Shown: positions 27,060-35,942, numbered from the stretch's first letter. The stretch is DNA of 64,000 nt from Desulfovibrionaceae bacterium (GCA_009773665.1 WSYE01000002.1:159559-223558), one strand, 5' to 3'. A program made the numbers and translations. Notes: a model not told the origin generated them from the letters alone.

Positions 27060-27401
27060 TCAGCCCTGCGCCGCCGGCCCGGCCAAAAACGCCTCCAGTT
27101 CGGCCTCCACGGCCTCAAGCCGCCCATGCACCGGAGGAAGGACGCCTGCAAGCGCCTGCTGCTCCATGTCCGTGGCCACGGCGGCCAACTCGGGCAGTCC
27201 GGCGTTCAGGAGATTTCCCTTGAGGCTGTGCGCCCAGTGAGCCACGCCGTTCGCGTCCTGGGCCTTGCCAGCGCGCACCAGGAGGATGATGCCGTCAGCC
27301 AGCGAGGTCCTGGTGGCCTCGGTCAGCCTTTGCACCGCGTCGCCCGATAATCCGAAAGTGTCCGAAAAATGCTGCCGGATACGCCTCTCAAGGGCGGTCA
27401 C
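27060..27401 (-). CDS. small Hpt-domain phosphotransfer protein
   Basis: A 113-residue single-domain protein. [18 protein letters not shown] is the Hpt helix, with the phosphorylatable histidine at residue 58 (HSLKG). No kinase or receiver is fused. It overlaps the rpe stop by four bases (ATGA), so the two are co-translated. Hpt proteins relay phosphate between hybrid histidine kinases and response regulators; its partners are not evident here. The placement between rpe and fcl is odd for a signalling protein. Confidence 0.85.
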   Translation of the reverse strand: MTALERRIRQHFSDTFGLSGDAVQRLTEATRTSLADGIILLVRAGKAQDANGVAHWAHSLKGNLLNAGLPELAAVATDMEQQALAGVLPPVHGRLEAVEAELEAFLAGPAAQG

Positions 27402-28060
27402 CGCGCGGACTGCCCCGCAGCTTGCTGGAATGCCAGATGGCGTTCGTCGTAAGGCGGATGCGAGAAGAAGGCCGAGCCCGAAACCAGCACATCCGCGCCC
27501 GCCTCAACCAGCTGCGCGCAGTTCTCCACGGTGACGCCGCCGTCCAGCTGAATCAGCGTGGACAGGTTCTGCTCGTCGATCATGGCCCGCAGGCGGCGCA
27601 CCTTCTCGATGCTGAAGGGGATGAAGGACTGTCCGCCGAAACCGGGGTTCACGCTCATCACCAGCACCATGGACAGCTGGGGCAGCAGGTATTCCACGGC
27701 GGAGAGCGGCGTGGCCGGGTTCAGGGCCACGGCGGGCTTCGCGCCCAGGCGGGCGATCTCGGCCACTGCGCGCTCAAGATGCACGGTGGCCTCGGCGTGC
27801 ACGCAGACCAGGTCGGCCCCGGCATCCACGAATTCGTGCAGGTAGCGCTCGGGCTTCTCGATCATCAGATGCACGTCGAAAAAGAGCTTGGAGCGTTTGC
27901 GCAGCGCCTTAACGATAAGCGGCCCCAGGGTGATGTTGGGCACAAACATGCCGTCCATCACGTCCCAGTGGACCCAGTCCAGTCCCGCAGCTTCCAGAGC
28001 GGCCAGTTCCTCGGCCAGACGCCCGAAATCACACGAGAGCAGCGACGGGGAGAGTATCAT
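27398..28060 (-). CDS. rpe: ribulose-phosphate 3-epimerase
   Basis: A 220-residue TIM-barrel enzyme. It interconverts D-ribulose 5-phosphate and D-xylulose 5-phosphate in the cytosolic pentose phosphate pathway. SPSLLSCDFGRL, HWDVMDGMFVPNITLG (metal His and Asp), DVHLMIEKPERY, MSVNPGFGGQSFIP and IQLDGGV are the classic Rpe blocks in order. The start ATG overlaps the stop of the siroheme decarboxylase gene (TGATG). Coupling to a haem gene upstream and an Hpt gene downstream looks like housekeeping packing, not a pathway link. Confidence 0.96.
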   Translation of the reverse strand: MILSPSLLSCDFGRLAEELAALEAAGLDWVHWDVMDGMFVPNITLGPLIVKALRKRSKLFFDVHLMIEKPERYLHEFVDAGADLVCVHAEATVHLERAVAEIARLGAKPAVALNPATPLSAVEYLLPQLSMVLVMSVNPGFGGQSFIPFSIEKVRRLRAMIDEQNLSTLIQLDGGVTVENCAQLVEAGADVLVSGSAFFSHPPYDERHLAFQQAAGQSAR

Positions 28061-28512
28061 CAGGAATCCCCCATGGCGAAATCGACCTTGATCTTGAAAA
28101 GCTTCTCGGCAGGCAGGTTCAAGACCGAGATGCCCGTCTTGCGGCTTATCTCGGCCAGGGCCTCGCGCACCGCCTCCATGGATGGGCCAACGTAGGTGAA
28201 CCAGACGTTGAAAGTGTGTTGCCGCAGATAGTTGTGGGTGACGTTGGGATGGCGGTTGACCTCAGCCACGAAGGCCTCGATCTGGTCCTCCGGCACGCGC
28301 GCGGCGCACAGGGTGGACTGCCAGCCCAGCTTGCCCGACTGGAAGTTGGCGCCGATGCGCCGGATCACGCCGCTCTGCTTGAGCGCGCGCACCCGTGCCA
28401 GCACCTCGGCCTCGGTCAGGCCCACCTGCGCGCCCACGTCGGCGTAAGGCCGCGCCGAGATGGGATAACTCGACTGGATGATGTCCAGAATCTTGCGATC
28501 GTATGCGTCCAT
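28060..28512 (-). CDS. ahbA: siroheme decarboxylase subunit (AhbA-like, Lrp/AsnC fold)
   Basis: 150 residues from ATG 28512 (MDAYDRKILDIIQSSYP); the upstream extension is not family-like. An N-terminal winged helix (LTEAEVLARVRALKQSGVIRRIGANF) is followed by an RAM-like fold with HNYLRQHTFNVWFTYVG, the block holding the conserved His and Asn-Val-Trp-Phe of AhbA/AhbB/NirD-type decarboxylases. It removes acetate carboxyls of siroheme to give 12,18-didecarboxysiroheme, the first step of the alternative haem route. AhbA normally pairs with AhbB; only one subunit gene is seen here, so A versus B is uncertain. AhbC, HemB and AhbD lie just upstream. Confidence 0.85.
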   Translation of the reverse strand: MDAYDRKILDIIQSSYPISARPYADVGAQVGLTEAEVLARVRALKQSGVIRRIGANFQSGKLGWQSTLCAARVPEDQIEAFVAEVNRHPNVTHNYLRQHTFNVWFTYVGPSMEAVREALAEISRKTGISVLNLPAEKLFKIKVDFAMGDS

Positions 28513-28638
28513 GCCGGCAGGGATACCCGATGGCTGGAGGGATGTCACGCGCAGCTTGGCGGGGCGGCCCCGGTTCGGAGCAAAGCCAACCGAACGCTCG
28601 ACAGGCCTGCCGAGGCAGCCGGGCGGGCGCATCGCAAC

Positions 28639-30105
28639 CTATCTGGCCGGGAACAGAACCGCCCCAGCCTTATGCCACAATTGAGCATTCTCGCCCGTCA
28701 GGCGAACCACGATCCGGCATTGCCCACATTGAGGCACGTCCACATCGTACCAGGCGGTTTCCGGAGTCCACAATCCGTCTTCAGCCAGTTTCTTCTGCTC
28801 AAAGAGGAGTTTGCGATCTCCATCGGGGAACACTTGGTAGACGCCCACTCCATCGCGTATGCTCTGGATGCGCGGATACACTCGGAACCGCCCGGCCACG
28901 GCGTTCCCCAGCTCAATCTCGCCCGGCAACGCCGGGTCCGCCGGAGTGAAGCAACTCCAGCCGTCGCCGTTCGGCCTTGAATCCCTGGCGTTGACGACAG
29001 TTGTCCCGCCATATTCGATCGCGTCCTGGCCCTTGGCCCAGCCCATGCCGTCCGAGGGCTTCCAGAGGACAAACTCGGGAAACCGTGCGTCCAACTCGTC
29101 AGGAACGGACGGACTTCCTGCACCGACCGCCTCCACGAAGGCGGGCATATCCATAAGTCGCAGGTAAACATCCCTGGCCAGGAGATAATACCCGTAGCGG
29201 GTCAGGTGCAGATCGTCGGCCCAGGCCCTCCTGATAGTCTCCGGGCTTGCCAGCATCGCGTCGAATGTCGCCTGAGCATTTACGAAAGAAACGTCGCCCG
29301 TATGCGCCAACGACGCATTGGTTTCCGGCAGGACCGCCCGGCCAAATGCCAGCAACGCCGCAAACTCTGTATTGTCTCCAGAGAGCCGCGCCTTCCCGTC
29401 CTCGCCGATGCGCATCGGGTCGCTCACCAGGACGACCTGAATCCCTCTGGCCTTGGCGTGATCGATCACTTTGCGGATATTGTCCCTGTACCCCACCAAC
29501 TCGAATTTCTCTTCGATACTCTGGAGGCCATACCCTTCGAGATTGTCATTTCCCGGCTTTCCGACCGCCTTGCGCAGTTGGGGCAGGGTCAGGGCCTTGG
29601 CCGCGTCGAGGTCGTTCAACCCGTCCATGACGATGAACATGTCCGGCTGGTAGTCATCCAACAGCCTCGAAACCAGAAGTGACGTATGAAGCGACCTGTA
29701 GCCGAAAACCCCGGCGTTTATGACCTCGATGCGCTTTGACGCGCCGCTCCCCCCTTTGTCGAACATGGTCTGAAGAATCGCAGGATAGGCATGGACGTCG
29801 GTTTCAACGCCCGCGCCAAGGGTCGTGGAGCCGCCCAGGCAGAATATCCTGAACGTACCCTCCGGCTTGCGCTTCTGGAATTCAGGCCCGATGAAGCCCA
29901 GCGCGTTGTGCCTGAATCCGTTCATCGAGACACCTTTCTTGAGACGAAAGCCAAGTGAAAGATCGTACTCCGTGGTGGGTTCGTGCCTGAAACCGTGATG
30001 ATCGAGGAAGTGCAGACGCTCGCTGTAGTACTTGTAGAACGCGCCACCAGCACCGGCGAGAACCAGAACCACGAGCAAAGCGAGATATTTCTTTGATTTT
30101 TTCAT
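28639..30105 (-). CDS. SGNH/GDSL-type hydrolase, membrane-anchored
   Basis: 488 residues from ATG 30105, which follows AGGA; the longer in-frame start at 30189 is less likely. A helix at residues about 6-24 (LALLVVLVLAGAGGAFYKYY) anchors it. FCLGGSTTLGAG is block I with the nucleophilic Ser. MDGLNDLDAA is block III (Asn oxyanion) and DDLHLTRYGYYLLA block V (Asp and His of the triad). The last 130 residues form an extra beta-rich domain. It is likely a periplasmic esterase or acyltransferase acting on surface glycans, more in tune with the 10-27 kb block than with the haem genes it sits between. Confidence 0.82.
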   Translation of the reverse strand: MKKSKKYLALLVVLVLAGAGGAFYKYYSERLHFLDHHGFRHEPTTEYDLSLGFRLKKGVSMNGFRHNALGFIGPEFQKRKPEGTFRIFCLGGSTTLGAGVETDVHAYPAILQTMFDKGGSGASKRIEVINAGVFGYRSLHTSLLVSRLLDDYQPDMFIVMDGLNDLDAAKALTLPQLRKAVGKPGNDNLEGYGLQSIEEKFELVGYRDNIRKVIDHAKARGIQVVLVSDPMRIGEDGKARLSGDNTEFAALLAFGRAVLPETNASLAHTGDVSFVNAQATFDAMLASPETIRRAWADDLHLTRYGYYLLARDVYLRLMDMPAFVEAVGAGSPSVPDELDARFPEFVLWKPSDGMGWAKGQDAIEYGGTTVVNARDSRPNGDGWSCFTPADPALPGEIELGNAVAGRFRVYPRIQSIRDGVGVYQVFPDGDRKLLFEQKKLAEDGLWTPETAWYDVDVPQCGQCRIVVRLTGENAQLWHKAGAVLFPAR

Positions 30106-30307
30106 TCGGTCCTGCACTGAAGAGCCTGTGCTCAGTGCTCCCTTACCGTGTCGCATTGCCAAATAAAAGAGCGGAAAGGCGATGCGCACAGCCGCGCTTT
30201 CTCCCCGCCGGAATGCTTCATCCTGGTTGGGAGTCCGCCACCCTGCTCCCGCTCTGGGCTGTCCGGGGCTGTCTCTGGGCTGTCCGGGGCCACCCGGAAG
30301 CCTCGCA

Positions 30308-30342
30308 CCAAAAAAGCCGGGACCGCAGATGCGGCCCCGGCC
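30308..30342 (-). terminator. rho-independent terminator after ahbD
   Basis: Read on the minus strand, a GC-rich stem (GCCGGGGCCGCA / TGCGGTCCCGGC, loop TC) is followed at once by six T. It begins about 30 bases past the ahbD stop. This separates the haem genes from the SGNH hydrolase gene downstream. Confidence 0.88.
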
Positions 30343-30372
30343 ATTGGAATCTTCAGTTCCCGGTTCGCGCGC

Positions 30373-31560
30373 CTATTTCGCGCCGCCCCGCTTGGGCTCG
30401 TAGGAGCACAGCGGCTCAGGCTTCATGGGATCGCCGCTCATGGTGTAGGCGCGGGCGCGGCAGCCGCCGCAGACCTTGTGGTATTCGCAGGGGCCGCACT
30501 TGCCCTCGTAGGCTTTCTGGTCGCGGAACTTTTTGAACCACGCCGTGTTGGCCCAGATCTCCGGAAACGGCGTTTCCAGCACGTTGCCGCAGTCCAGGTC
30601 CAGGTAGCCGCAGGGCTGCACCATGCCGGAGTGCGAGATGAAGCAGAACCCGATGCCGCCAAGGCATCCCCGGCTCATGGCGTCCAGGCCGAAGGTATCC
30701 GGGGTCACGGCCACGCCCTCGGCCTTGGCGCGCTGGCGCATCACGCGGAAGTAGTGCGGGGCGCAGGTGGCCTTGAGCTGCATCTTGGTGGTCTTGCGGA
30801 AGTCGTAGAACCAGTTGAGCACGGTTTCATACTCTTCAGCGGTGATCACCTGGGCCAGGATGTCCGCACCGCGACCGGTGGGCACCAGCAGGAAGATATG
30901 CCAGGCGCTCGCGCCCAGCTGCTCGGCCAGCTTGAAGATGTGCTTGAAGTTATGCAGGTTGGACTTGGTGACCGTGGAGTTGATCTGGAACTCGATGCCC
31001 GCGTCCTTCAGGTACTGGATGCCGCGCAGAGCCTGCTCGAAAGCGCCCTTCTCGCCCCGGAACTCGTCGTGGGTGGCGGCGTCGGGACCGTCGATGGAGA
31101 TGGAGCAACGCTGGATGCCCACTTCTTTCATGCGATGGGCGATCTCGGCGGTGATCAGCGTGCCGTTGGGGGCCATGACGCAGCGCAGGCCCTTGTCGTT
31201 GGCGTAGGACACCAGATCGTCCCAGTCCGGACGCATGAGCGGTTCGCCGCCCGTGAAGATAATGATGGGGTTGCCCACCTCGGGGAAGGTGTCGATGAGG
31301 GACTTGGCCTGGGCGTTGGTCAGCTCGCCGGGATAGGGCTCGAAATGGGCCTCGGCGCGGCAGTGCTTGCAGGCCAGGTTGCAGCGGCGGGTGATCTCCC
31401 AGGCGATGAGGCGCACAGGGGGCGCGCCGTTCGGGAGCGTCTTCGGCATGCCGCCGGGATGCCCCAGAGGGTGGCCTCCGGGATGACCGCCTCCAGCATG
31501 GCCCGCGCCGGGCGAACCGGCCAGCTGCGGGCCGGGGTGTCCATTGGAATTTGAATTCAT
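30373..31560 (-). CDS. ahbD: AhbD, Fe-coproporphyrin III decarboxylase (haem b synthase)
   Basis: A 395-residue radical SAM/SPASM enzyme. C60, C64 and C67 (CNLACKHC) bind the SAM cluster. IFTGGEPLMRPDW is the GGE motif, and GCLGGIGFCFISHSGMVQPCGY plus CGPCEYHKVCGGCRARAY hold the auxiliary-cluster cysteines. It oxidatively decarboxylates two propionates of Fe-coproporphyrin III, the last step of the alternative haem pathway. Residues 1-47 are an unusual Gly/His/Pro-rich tail (GHAGGGHPGGHPLGHPGG). AAGGATAGAGC before ATG 31560 supports translation of that tail. It follows hemB by three bases. A strong terminator lies downstream. Confidence 0.9.
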   Translation of the reverse strand: MNSNSNGHPGPQLAGSPGAGHAGGGHPGGHPLGHPGGMPKTLPNGAPPVRLIAWEITRRCNLACKHCRAEAHFEPYPGELTNAQAKSLIDTFPEVGNPIIIFTGGEPLMRPDWDDLVSYANDKGLRCVMAPNGTLITAEIAHRMKEVGIQRCSISIDGPDAATHDEFRGEKGAFEQALRGIQYLKDAGIEFQINSTVTKSNLHNFKHIFKLAEQLGASAWHIFLLVPTGRGADILAQVITAEEYETVLNWFYDFRKTTKMQLKATCAPHYFRVMRQRAKAEGVAVTPDTFGLDAMSRGCLGGIGFCFISHSGMVQPCGYLDLDCGNVLETPFPEIWANTAWFKKFRDQKAYEGKCGPCEYHKVCGGCRARAYTMSGDPMKPEPLCSYEPKRGGAK

Positions 31561-31563
31561 GCT

Positions 31564-32544
31564 CTATCCTTGCAGACGCTCTAAGACGTCTTCCGTGAAA
31601 TACGTCAGAATCAAATCCGCTCCGGCGCGCTTGATGGACACGAGCGACTCCATCATCACCGCGTCGTGGTCCATCCAGCCAAGCTGGGCAGCGGCCTTGA
31701 TCATGGAATACTCGCCGCTGACCTGATAGGCGGCCACTGGCAGATCGAAATTGTCGCGCACCTGCCGGATGATATCCAGATACGGCCCCGCAGGCTTCAC
31801 CATCAGGATGTCCGCGCCCTCGGCCACGTCGGCTGCCGCTTCTCTCAAGCCCTCGCGCCAGTTGGCCGGGTCCATCTGGTAGGATTTGCGGTCGCCCGAC
31901 TGGGGAGCCGACTCGGCGGCCTCCCGGAAAGGCCCGTAGTATGCCGAAGCGTACTTCACTGCGTAAGACATGATGGGGATTTCCACGTGGCCGTGATCGT
32001 CCAGCGCGGTGCGGATCATGGCCACGCGACCGTCCATCATATCCGAGGGAGCCACCATGTCCGCCCCGGCCTGCACATGCGAAAGCGCAACTTTGGCCAA
32101 CAAGCTCAAGGTCGGGTCGTTCAACACCTTGCCGTCATCGGTGAGCACGCCGCAATGGCCGTGCGACGTGTACTCGCACAGGCACACGTCCGTGACCACC
32201 ACCAGCTGCGGGAACTTGGTCTTCAACTGCCGCACGGCCCGCTGCACCACGCCGTTCTCGGCATACCCCTGACTTCCCACAGGGTCTTTCTCATTCGGGA
32301 TGCCGAACAGGATGACGGATTTCAGGCCCTTGTCCACGGCCCTGCTTACCCGCTCCACCAGGGCCTTCATGCCCAGCTGGTTCTGGCCGGGCATGGCTCC
32401 GATGGGCTTTACCATGTCCTCGGGGCCGGTCTCGGCCACGAAATAGGGCATGATCAGGTCTTCGCGGCGTATGACGGTCTCGCGCACGAGGTCGCGCATG
32501 GCCGGGGTGCGGCGCAGGCGGCGGCCGCGATGGAAGTCGTACAT
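31564..32544 (-). CDS. hemB: porphobilinogen synthase (5-aminolaevulinate dehydratase)
   Basis: A 326-residue HemB. It joins two 5-aminolaevulinate molecules into porphobilinogen in the cytosol, feeding siroheme, cobalamin and haem. [17 protein letters not shown] contains the three-cysteine zinc site. [17 protein letters not shown] and [13 protein letters not shown] carry the two active-site lysines. [15 protein letters not shown] is the usual early block. The gene is placed between ahbC and ahbD, as in other Desulfovibrio genomes, which supports the pathway assignment of both neighbours. Confidence 0.96.
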   Translation of the reverse strand: MYDFHRGRRLRRTPAMRDLVRETVIRREDLIMPYFVAETGPEDMVKPIGAMPGQNQLGMKALVERVSRAVDKGLKSVILFGIPNEKDPVGSQGYAENGVVQRAVRQLKTKFPQLVVVTDVCLCEYTSHGHCGVLTDDGKVLNDPTLSLLAKVALSHVQAGADMVAPSDMMDGRVAMIRTALDDHGHVEIPIMSYAVKYASAYYGPFREAAESAPQSGDRKSYQMDPANWREGLREAAADVAEGADILMVKPAGPYLDIIRQVRDNFDLPVAAYQVSGEYSMIKAAAQLGWMDHDAVMMESLVSIKRAGADLILTYFTEDVLERLQG

Positions 32545-32592
32545 GGTGACGGTCTCCTGGAAAAAGAACGAGGGGGAATAGGAGGAGAAGAT

Positions 32593-32663
32593 GCCTCCGG
32601 CGGCCAGAGAGGGCTCCGCCCTCTCTGGACTCTCCCGCCAGGGGGATGATCCCCCTGGACCCT
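32593..32663 (+). repeat. two-hairpin palindromic repeat, unit a
   Basis: GCCTCCGGCGGCC leads into a first hairpin (CCAGAGAGGGC tcc GCCCTCTCTGG), then CTCCCGCC and a second hairpin (CCAGGGGGAT gat CCCCCTGG) ending ACCCT. Unit b at 32868-32921 is the same design in the opposite orientation. It fills the gap between ahbC and hemB. Confidence 0.8.
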
Positions 32664-32666
32664 CAG

Positions 32667-34061
32667 TTAGCTTCGCGTAACAGAGCGACAGTACTCAGTT
32701 ATGCTCTTAAAGCCGGAAAACGCGCAAAGCCGCGTTTTCCAGTTTTCATTCTTAAAATCGCCGTTCCTCGGCGATGGCTGGCCGCCGGGATAAGCCGCTT
32801 TGGGCGTTCCCGGCGGATACCCCGCACACCGACGGAGCTCCCGGCATATCCCGCGAAGCCCATAGCCGGGTCCAGGGGAGGCTTCTCCCCTGGCGGGTCC
32901 AGGGCAGAGCCCTGGTCTTCCTTCGGCCCAGATGTCGTCGTAGTAGGCTTCGGCGCGAGCGCGGAAGTTGCCGCCGCAGATGTTCAGGAAGCGACAGTCG
33001 GCGCAGCGTCCGCCCACGAACTTGCCCTTGGTCTTGAGCTTGTGCAGCAGTTCGATTTTGGGATCGTCCCAGATTTGGGAGAAGGGCCGTTCCAGCACGT
33101 TGCCGAAGGTGTGGTTGCGCCAGAACTGGTCGGCGTGCACCTGTCCGTCCCAGGAGATGCAGCCGATGCCGCGTCCCGAGCTGTTGCCTTCGTTGAACTG
33201 GAGCAACTCCATGACCTCGGCGGCGCGCGCGGGGTCTTCCTTGAGCAGGCGATAGTACACGTAGGGACCGTCCGCGTGGTTGTCCACGGTGAGGACTTCC
33301 TTCTCGTGCCCGGCGTCGAACAGCTCGCGGGTCTTGTCCATGATGAGATCGACCACCTTGCGGGTCTCGGCGTGGTCCAGGTCTTCCTTGATGAGCTCGG
33401 AACCGCGCCCGGAGTAGACCAGGTGGTAGAAGCAGACGCGCGGCACTTCCATGTCGCGGATCAGGTCGAACAGACCGGGGATTTCAGTCCAGTTGCGCTT
33501 GTTGATGGTGAAGCGCATGCCGACCTTGAGGCCCTCGGCCTTGCAGTTCTCGATGCCCTGCAGGGTCTTCTTGAAGGAGCCGGGGACGCCCCGGAACTTG
33601 TCGTGGATTTCCTCGAGGCCGTCCACGGAGATGCCCACGTAGGACAGGCCGACGCTTTTCAGTTCGCGGGCCTTTTCCTTGGTGATGAGCGTGCCGTTGG
33701 TGGAGATGACCGCGCGCATGCCCCTGCCCACGGCGTGGTGGGCCAGCTCGACCAGATCCTTGCGCACCAGCGGCTCGCCGCCGGAGAAGAGCATGACCGG
33801 CGCGCCGTAGGAGGCGAGGTCGTCGATCATGGTCTTGGCCTGTTCGGTGTTGATGGGGTCGCTGCCGGATTCGTCCACGGCCTTGGCGTAGCAGTGAACG
33901 CACTTCAAGTTGCAGCGTTTGGTCATGTTCCAGACCACCACCGGCTTCTTGTCCTCTGAGAACTGGAGCAGGTGGGAGGGGAGCTTGCCGGAATGACGCC
34001 CGTAACGCAGCGCGTCAGAGGCTTCCACAGTACCGCAATAAAGCTTGGAAATGCCTATCAT
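32667..34061 (-). CDS. ahbC: AhbC, 12,18-didecarboxysiroheme deacetylase, abnormal C-terminus
   Basis: A radical SAM/SPASM enzyme that removes the C2 and C7 acetate side chains to give Fe-coproporphyrin III. C50, C54 and C57 (CNLKCVHC) bind the SAM cluster; [13 protein letters not shown] is the GGE motif; [23 protein letters not shown] and [20 protein letters not shown] form the SPASM region. Normal homologues end about 15 residues after RARAEA with a short Asp-Pro-Ala-Cys-Tyr tail. Here, after YYDDIWAE (about residue 382), the frame runs into repeat unit b and on to a chance stop, adding some 80 unrelated residues (464 in all). GAGGAC precedes ATG 34061. Confidence 0.9.
   Translation of the reverse strand: MIGISKLYCGTVEASDALRYGRHSGKLPSHLLQFSEDKKPVVVWNMTKRCNLKCVHCYAKAVDESGSDPINTEQAKTMIDDLASYGAPVMLFSGGEPLVRKDLVELAHHAVGRGMRAVISTNGTLITKEKARELKSVGLSYVGISVDGLEEIHDKFRGVPGSFKKTLQGIENCKAEGLKVGMRFTINKRNWTEIPGLFDLIRDMEVPRVCFYHLVYSGRGSELIKEDLDHAETRKVVDLIMDKTRELFDAGHEKEVLTVDNHADGPYVYYRLLKEDPARAAEVMELLQFNEGNSSGRGIGCISWDGQVHADQFWRNHTFGNVLERPFSQIWDDPKIELLHKLKTKGKFVGGRCADCRFLNICGGNFRARAEAYYDDIWAEGRPGLCPGPARGEASPGPGYGLRGICRELRRCAGYPPGTPKAAYPGGQPSPRNGDFKNENWKTRLCAFSGFKSITEYCRSVTRS
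32868..32921 (-). repeat. two-hairpin palindromic repeat, unit b, inside the ahbC 3' end
   Basis: On the minus strand it reads CCAGGGC tct GCCCTGG, then ACCCGCC, then CCAGGGGAG aag CCTCCCCTGG, then ACCC. These are the same two hairpins and the same spacer as unit a, but inverted relative to it, with about 200 bases of other sequence between. It starts right after the last normal AhbC codons, so it has replaced the native end of that gene. Confidence 0.8.
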
Positions 34062-34287
34062 CTGTTGTCCTCGATTGTGCTGGGTGGGGTGGGACTATCA
34101 CTTTTCCCCCCGGCACGAAAGGACCTGAATCACATTTTCGGCGGTGGGGGGAGGCGTGGCCTGAACCTTGGAGATGTGTCCCCGGGCCGGGAAGTCAAGG
34201 CGAGGGGGGTGCGAACTGCCCTCGTCGTGCTGGACGTCCGGCCGCATGCGGCGCGACCGGACGGATTCGAAATGCCGGTGCGCGGGG

Positions 34288-35070
34288 CTAGTTTTTGGGC
34301 CGCTTGAACCAGGCCGCGATGCCCACCAGCCCGATTATCCAGCCCAGGCCGCCGATGATGTCGCGCATGCGGGCGGACTGGTCCTGTTCGGCCATGCGGG
34401 CCAGCTGGAGCTTGAGCGGCGCGAGCTTCTCGTCCACAGCCTTGGCCACGGCAGCCTCGATCAGGGCGGTCAGCCGGGCTTCGTCCAACGGGACGGCGGT
34501 TGCTGAACCGGGGGCCTGAGCTGGAATCTGGCCTAGTCCCGTAGCCTGAGGAACCGAAGCCGTTGCCGCGCCGGAGGACGAAGACGCCTGGGTTGCGCCC
34601 GGCACCTGTCCTGACGCGGCAGAAGGTGATACGGTTGCCGGGAAAGCCGGAGTCGGGGCCGCGACCGGAGCTTGAGCCGCCGAGGCGGGAACTCCGGCAG
34701 GCGCAGCCAAAGCCAGGTCCTGCGCGGTGAGGGTGAAATCGTTCTGGTGGCCGTCGCCTGCCTTGAGCACGACTTTGAGCGGCGGCAAGAACTGGGACGG
34801 CAGGAGAATTTTGAATGTGCCGTCTTTTTCAGTGACACCCTGAGCGATCACCGCGCCGGAGGCGTCCAGAATCTCCACGGGGACTTTCTGGGCCTTGGCC
34901 CCGCCCGCGAAATACCCTTCGCCACTCACAGCGCCGCCCTCGACCACGGCGAACACGTTCACCTTGTGGGCCAGGGCGACCCCGGCCCACAGCATGAACA
35001 CAAGCGCGCCTGACACGAGTCCAGCGATCCGGGCCTCCCTCGCGCAACTGACCTGTGATGAGAGCGTCAT
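34288..35070 (-). CDS. probable nickel-uptake accessory protein (NikL-like)
   Basis: 260 residues. A signal sequence (GALVFMLWAGVALA) is followed directly by HKVNVFAVVEGGAVSGEGYFAGG, a mature N-terminal histidine. A carboxypeptidase-regulatory-like beta domain follows (VPVEILDASGAVIAQGVTEKDGTFKI). Residues about 120-195 are an Ala/Pro/Ser/Gln linker, and a C-terminal helix (IIGGLGWIIGLVGIAAWF) anchors the protein. This plan matches NikL/CbiL-type accessory proteins of ECF nickel or cobalt transporters. It starts five bases from the DUF4198 gene, the usual NikK partner. NikM, NikN, NikQ and NikO are not in the window. Confidence 0.65.
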   Translation of the reverse strand: MTLSSQVSCAREARIAGLVSGALVFMLWAGVALAHKVNVFAVVEGGAVSGEGYFAGGAKAQKVPVEILDASGAVIAQGVTEKDGTFKILLPSQFLPPLKVVLKAGDGHQNDFTLTAQDLALAAPAGVPASAAQAPVAAPTPAFPATVSPSAASGQVPGATQASSSSGAATASVPQATGLGQIPAQAPGSATAVPLDEARLTALIEAAVAKAVDEKLAPLKLQLARMAEQDQSARMRDIIGGLGWIIGLVGIAAWFKRPKN

Positions 35071-35074
35071 GGCC

Positions 35075-35857
35075 CTACTTGCCCGGCACGGGGTGGAAGT
35101 ACACCCAGATCACGCCGCCCAGTTCCACGTCCTTGTCCTTGCCGTCCTTCTTCATTTTGGCGTCGTCGTCGTGCAGGGCCGAGAAGCCCCACCAGCCGGA
35201 CCAGGGGGCCGCGTAGCTGAACACGCCCGCGCCGTCGGTCTTGACCACCTGGGTCACGTAGGCGTCGTCCGGAGCTTTCCGCGCTCCGTCCTTGTTGTAG
35301 AATTCCACTTCCACCTCGGCGTTGGCCAGGGGCTTACCCTTGAAGAGCACCTTCCCGGTGAACAGGTTGCCCGCGTACAGGGCGAAGGGCTTGACCATGG
35401 GCACGATCTCGAGCTTCGCGCCCACGGGCTTGTCCCAGCCCTCGTCATCGCCCAGCGCGCTGACCACGGTCTTGGTGATGTGGATGATGAACTTGTCCTC
35501 GGCAGGCTCCCAGTAGGCCGGGGGCGTCATGAGGAACTGGCACACGCCGGGGGCTTTCACCTGATAATCGGCCTTCCAGGCCTGCTTGCCCTCCACGGTG
35601 CTGGCGGCAAGCGAGGCGGAAACGTCCTGCTTCTTGCCCTTGGCGAAGAGCTCCAGCTTGGGCTTTTCCAGGTTCATGCCCTGGTTCTCCATGGGATGCC
35701 AGAAGCGGATGTCCAGACTGACGGACTTTGGGCCGTCCTTGGTGACGAGGTTCTTGTCCGGCACGAGCATGCCGAAGTGGGCCTGGGCGGGAACAGCGAA
35801 AGCCAGCACGAGCAGCAGGACAGCCAGGAAAAGCGGATGCGGGAAAGTCGGGCGCAT
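35075..35857 (-). CDS. DUF4198 periplasmic metal-binding protein (NikK-like)
   Basis: 260 residues from ATG 35857, chosen because GGAGGGG lies just upstream. A signal peptide (FLAVLLLVLAFAVPAQA) exposes HFGMLVPDKN, the N-terminal histidine expected to bind metal. RFWHPMENQGMNL, GKPLANAEVEVEFYN and GVFSYAAPWSGWWGFSAL are DUF4198-type blocks. A likely role is periplasmic Ni2+ (or Co2+) capture for an ECF transporter encoded elsewhere. Nickel supply would serve hydrogenases and CO dehydrogenase, common in this group; that link is inference. Confidence 0.7.
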   Translation of the reverse strand: MRPTFPHPLFLAVLLLVLAFAVPAQAHFGMLVPDKNLVTKDGPKSVSLDIRFWHPMENQGMNLEKPKLELFAKGKKQDVSASLAASTVEGKQAWKADYQVKAPGVCQFLMTPPAYWEPAEDKFIIHITKTVVSALGDDEGWDKPVGAKLEIVPMVKPFALYAGNLFTGKVLFKGKPLANAEVEVEFYNKDGARKAPDDAYVTQVVKTDGAGVFSYAAPWSGWWGFSALHDDDAKMKKDGKDKDVELGGVIWVYFHPVPGK

Positions 35858-35942
35858 GTGGGCCCCTCCATGTGTTACCAAAGATGTGTTCGTGTAACCA
35901 TGAGAGCCTAAAATTGCAACACGTATGCGCCCGACCTGAAAA

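Noticed and set aside
32881..33037. Small frames inside the repeat-rich end of ahbC as separate genes
   Set aside because: They arise from the palindromic repeat and lack ribosome sites.
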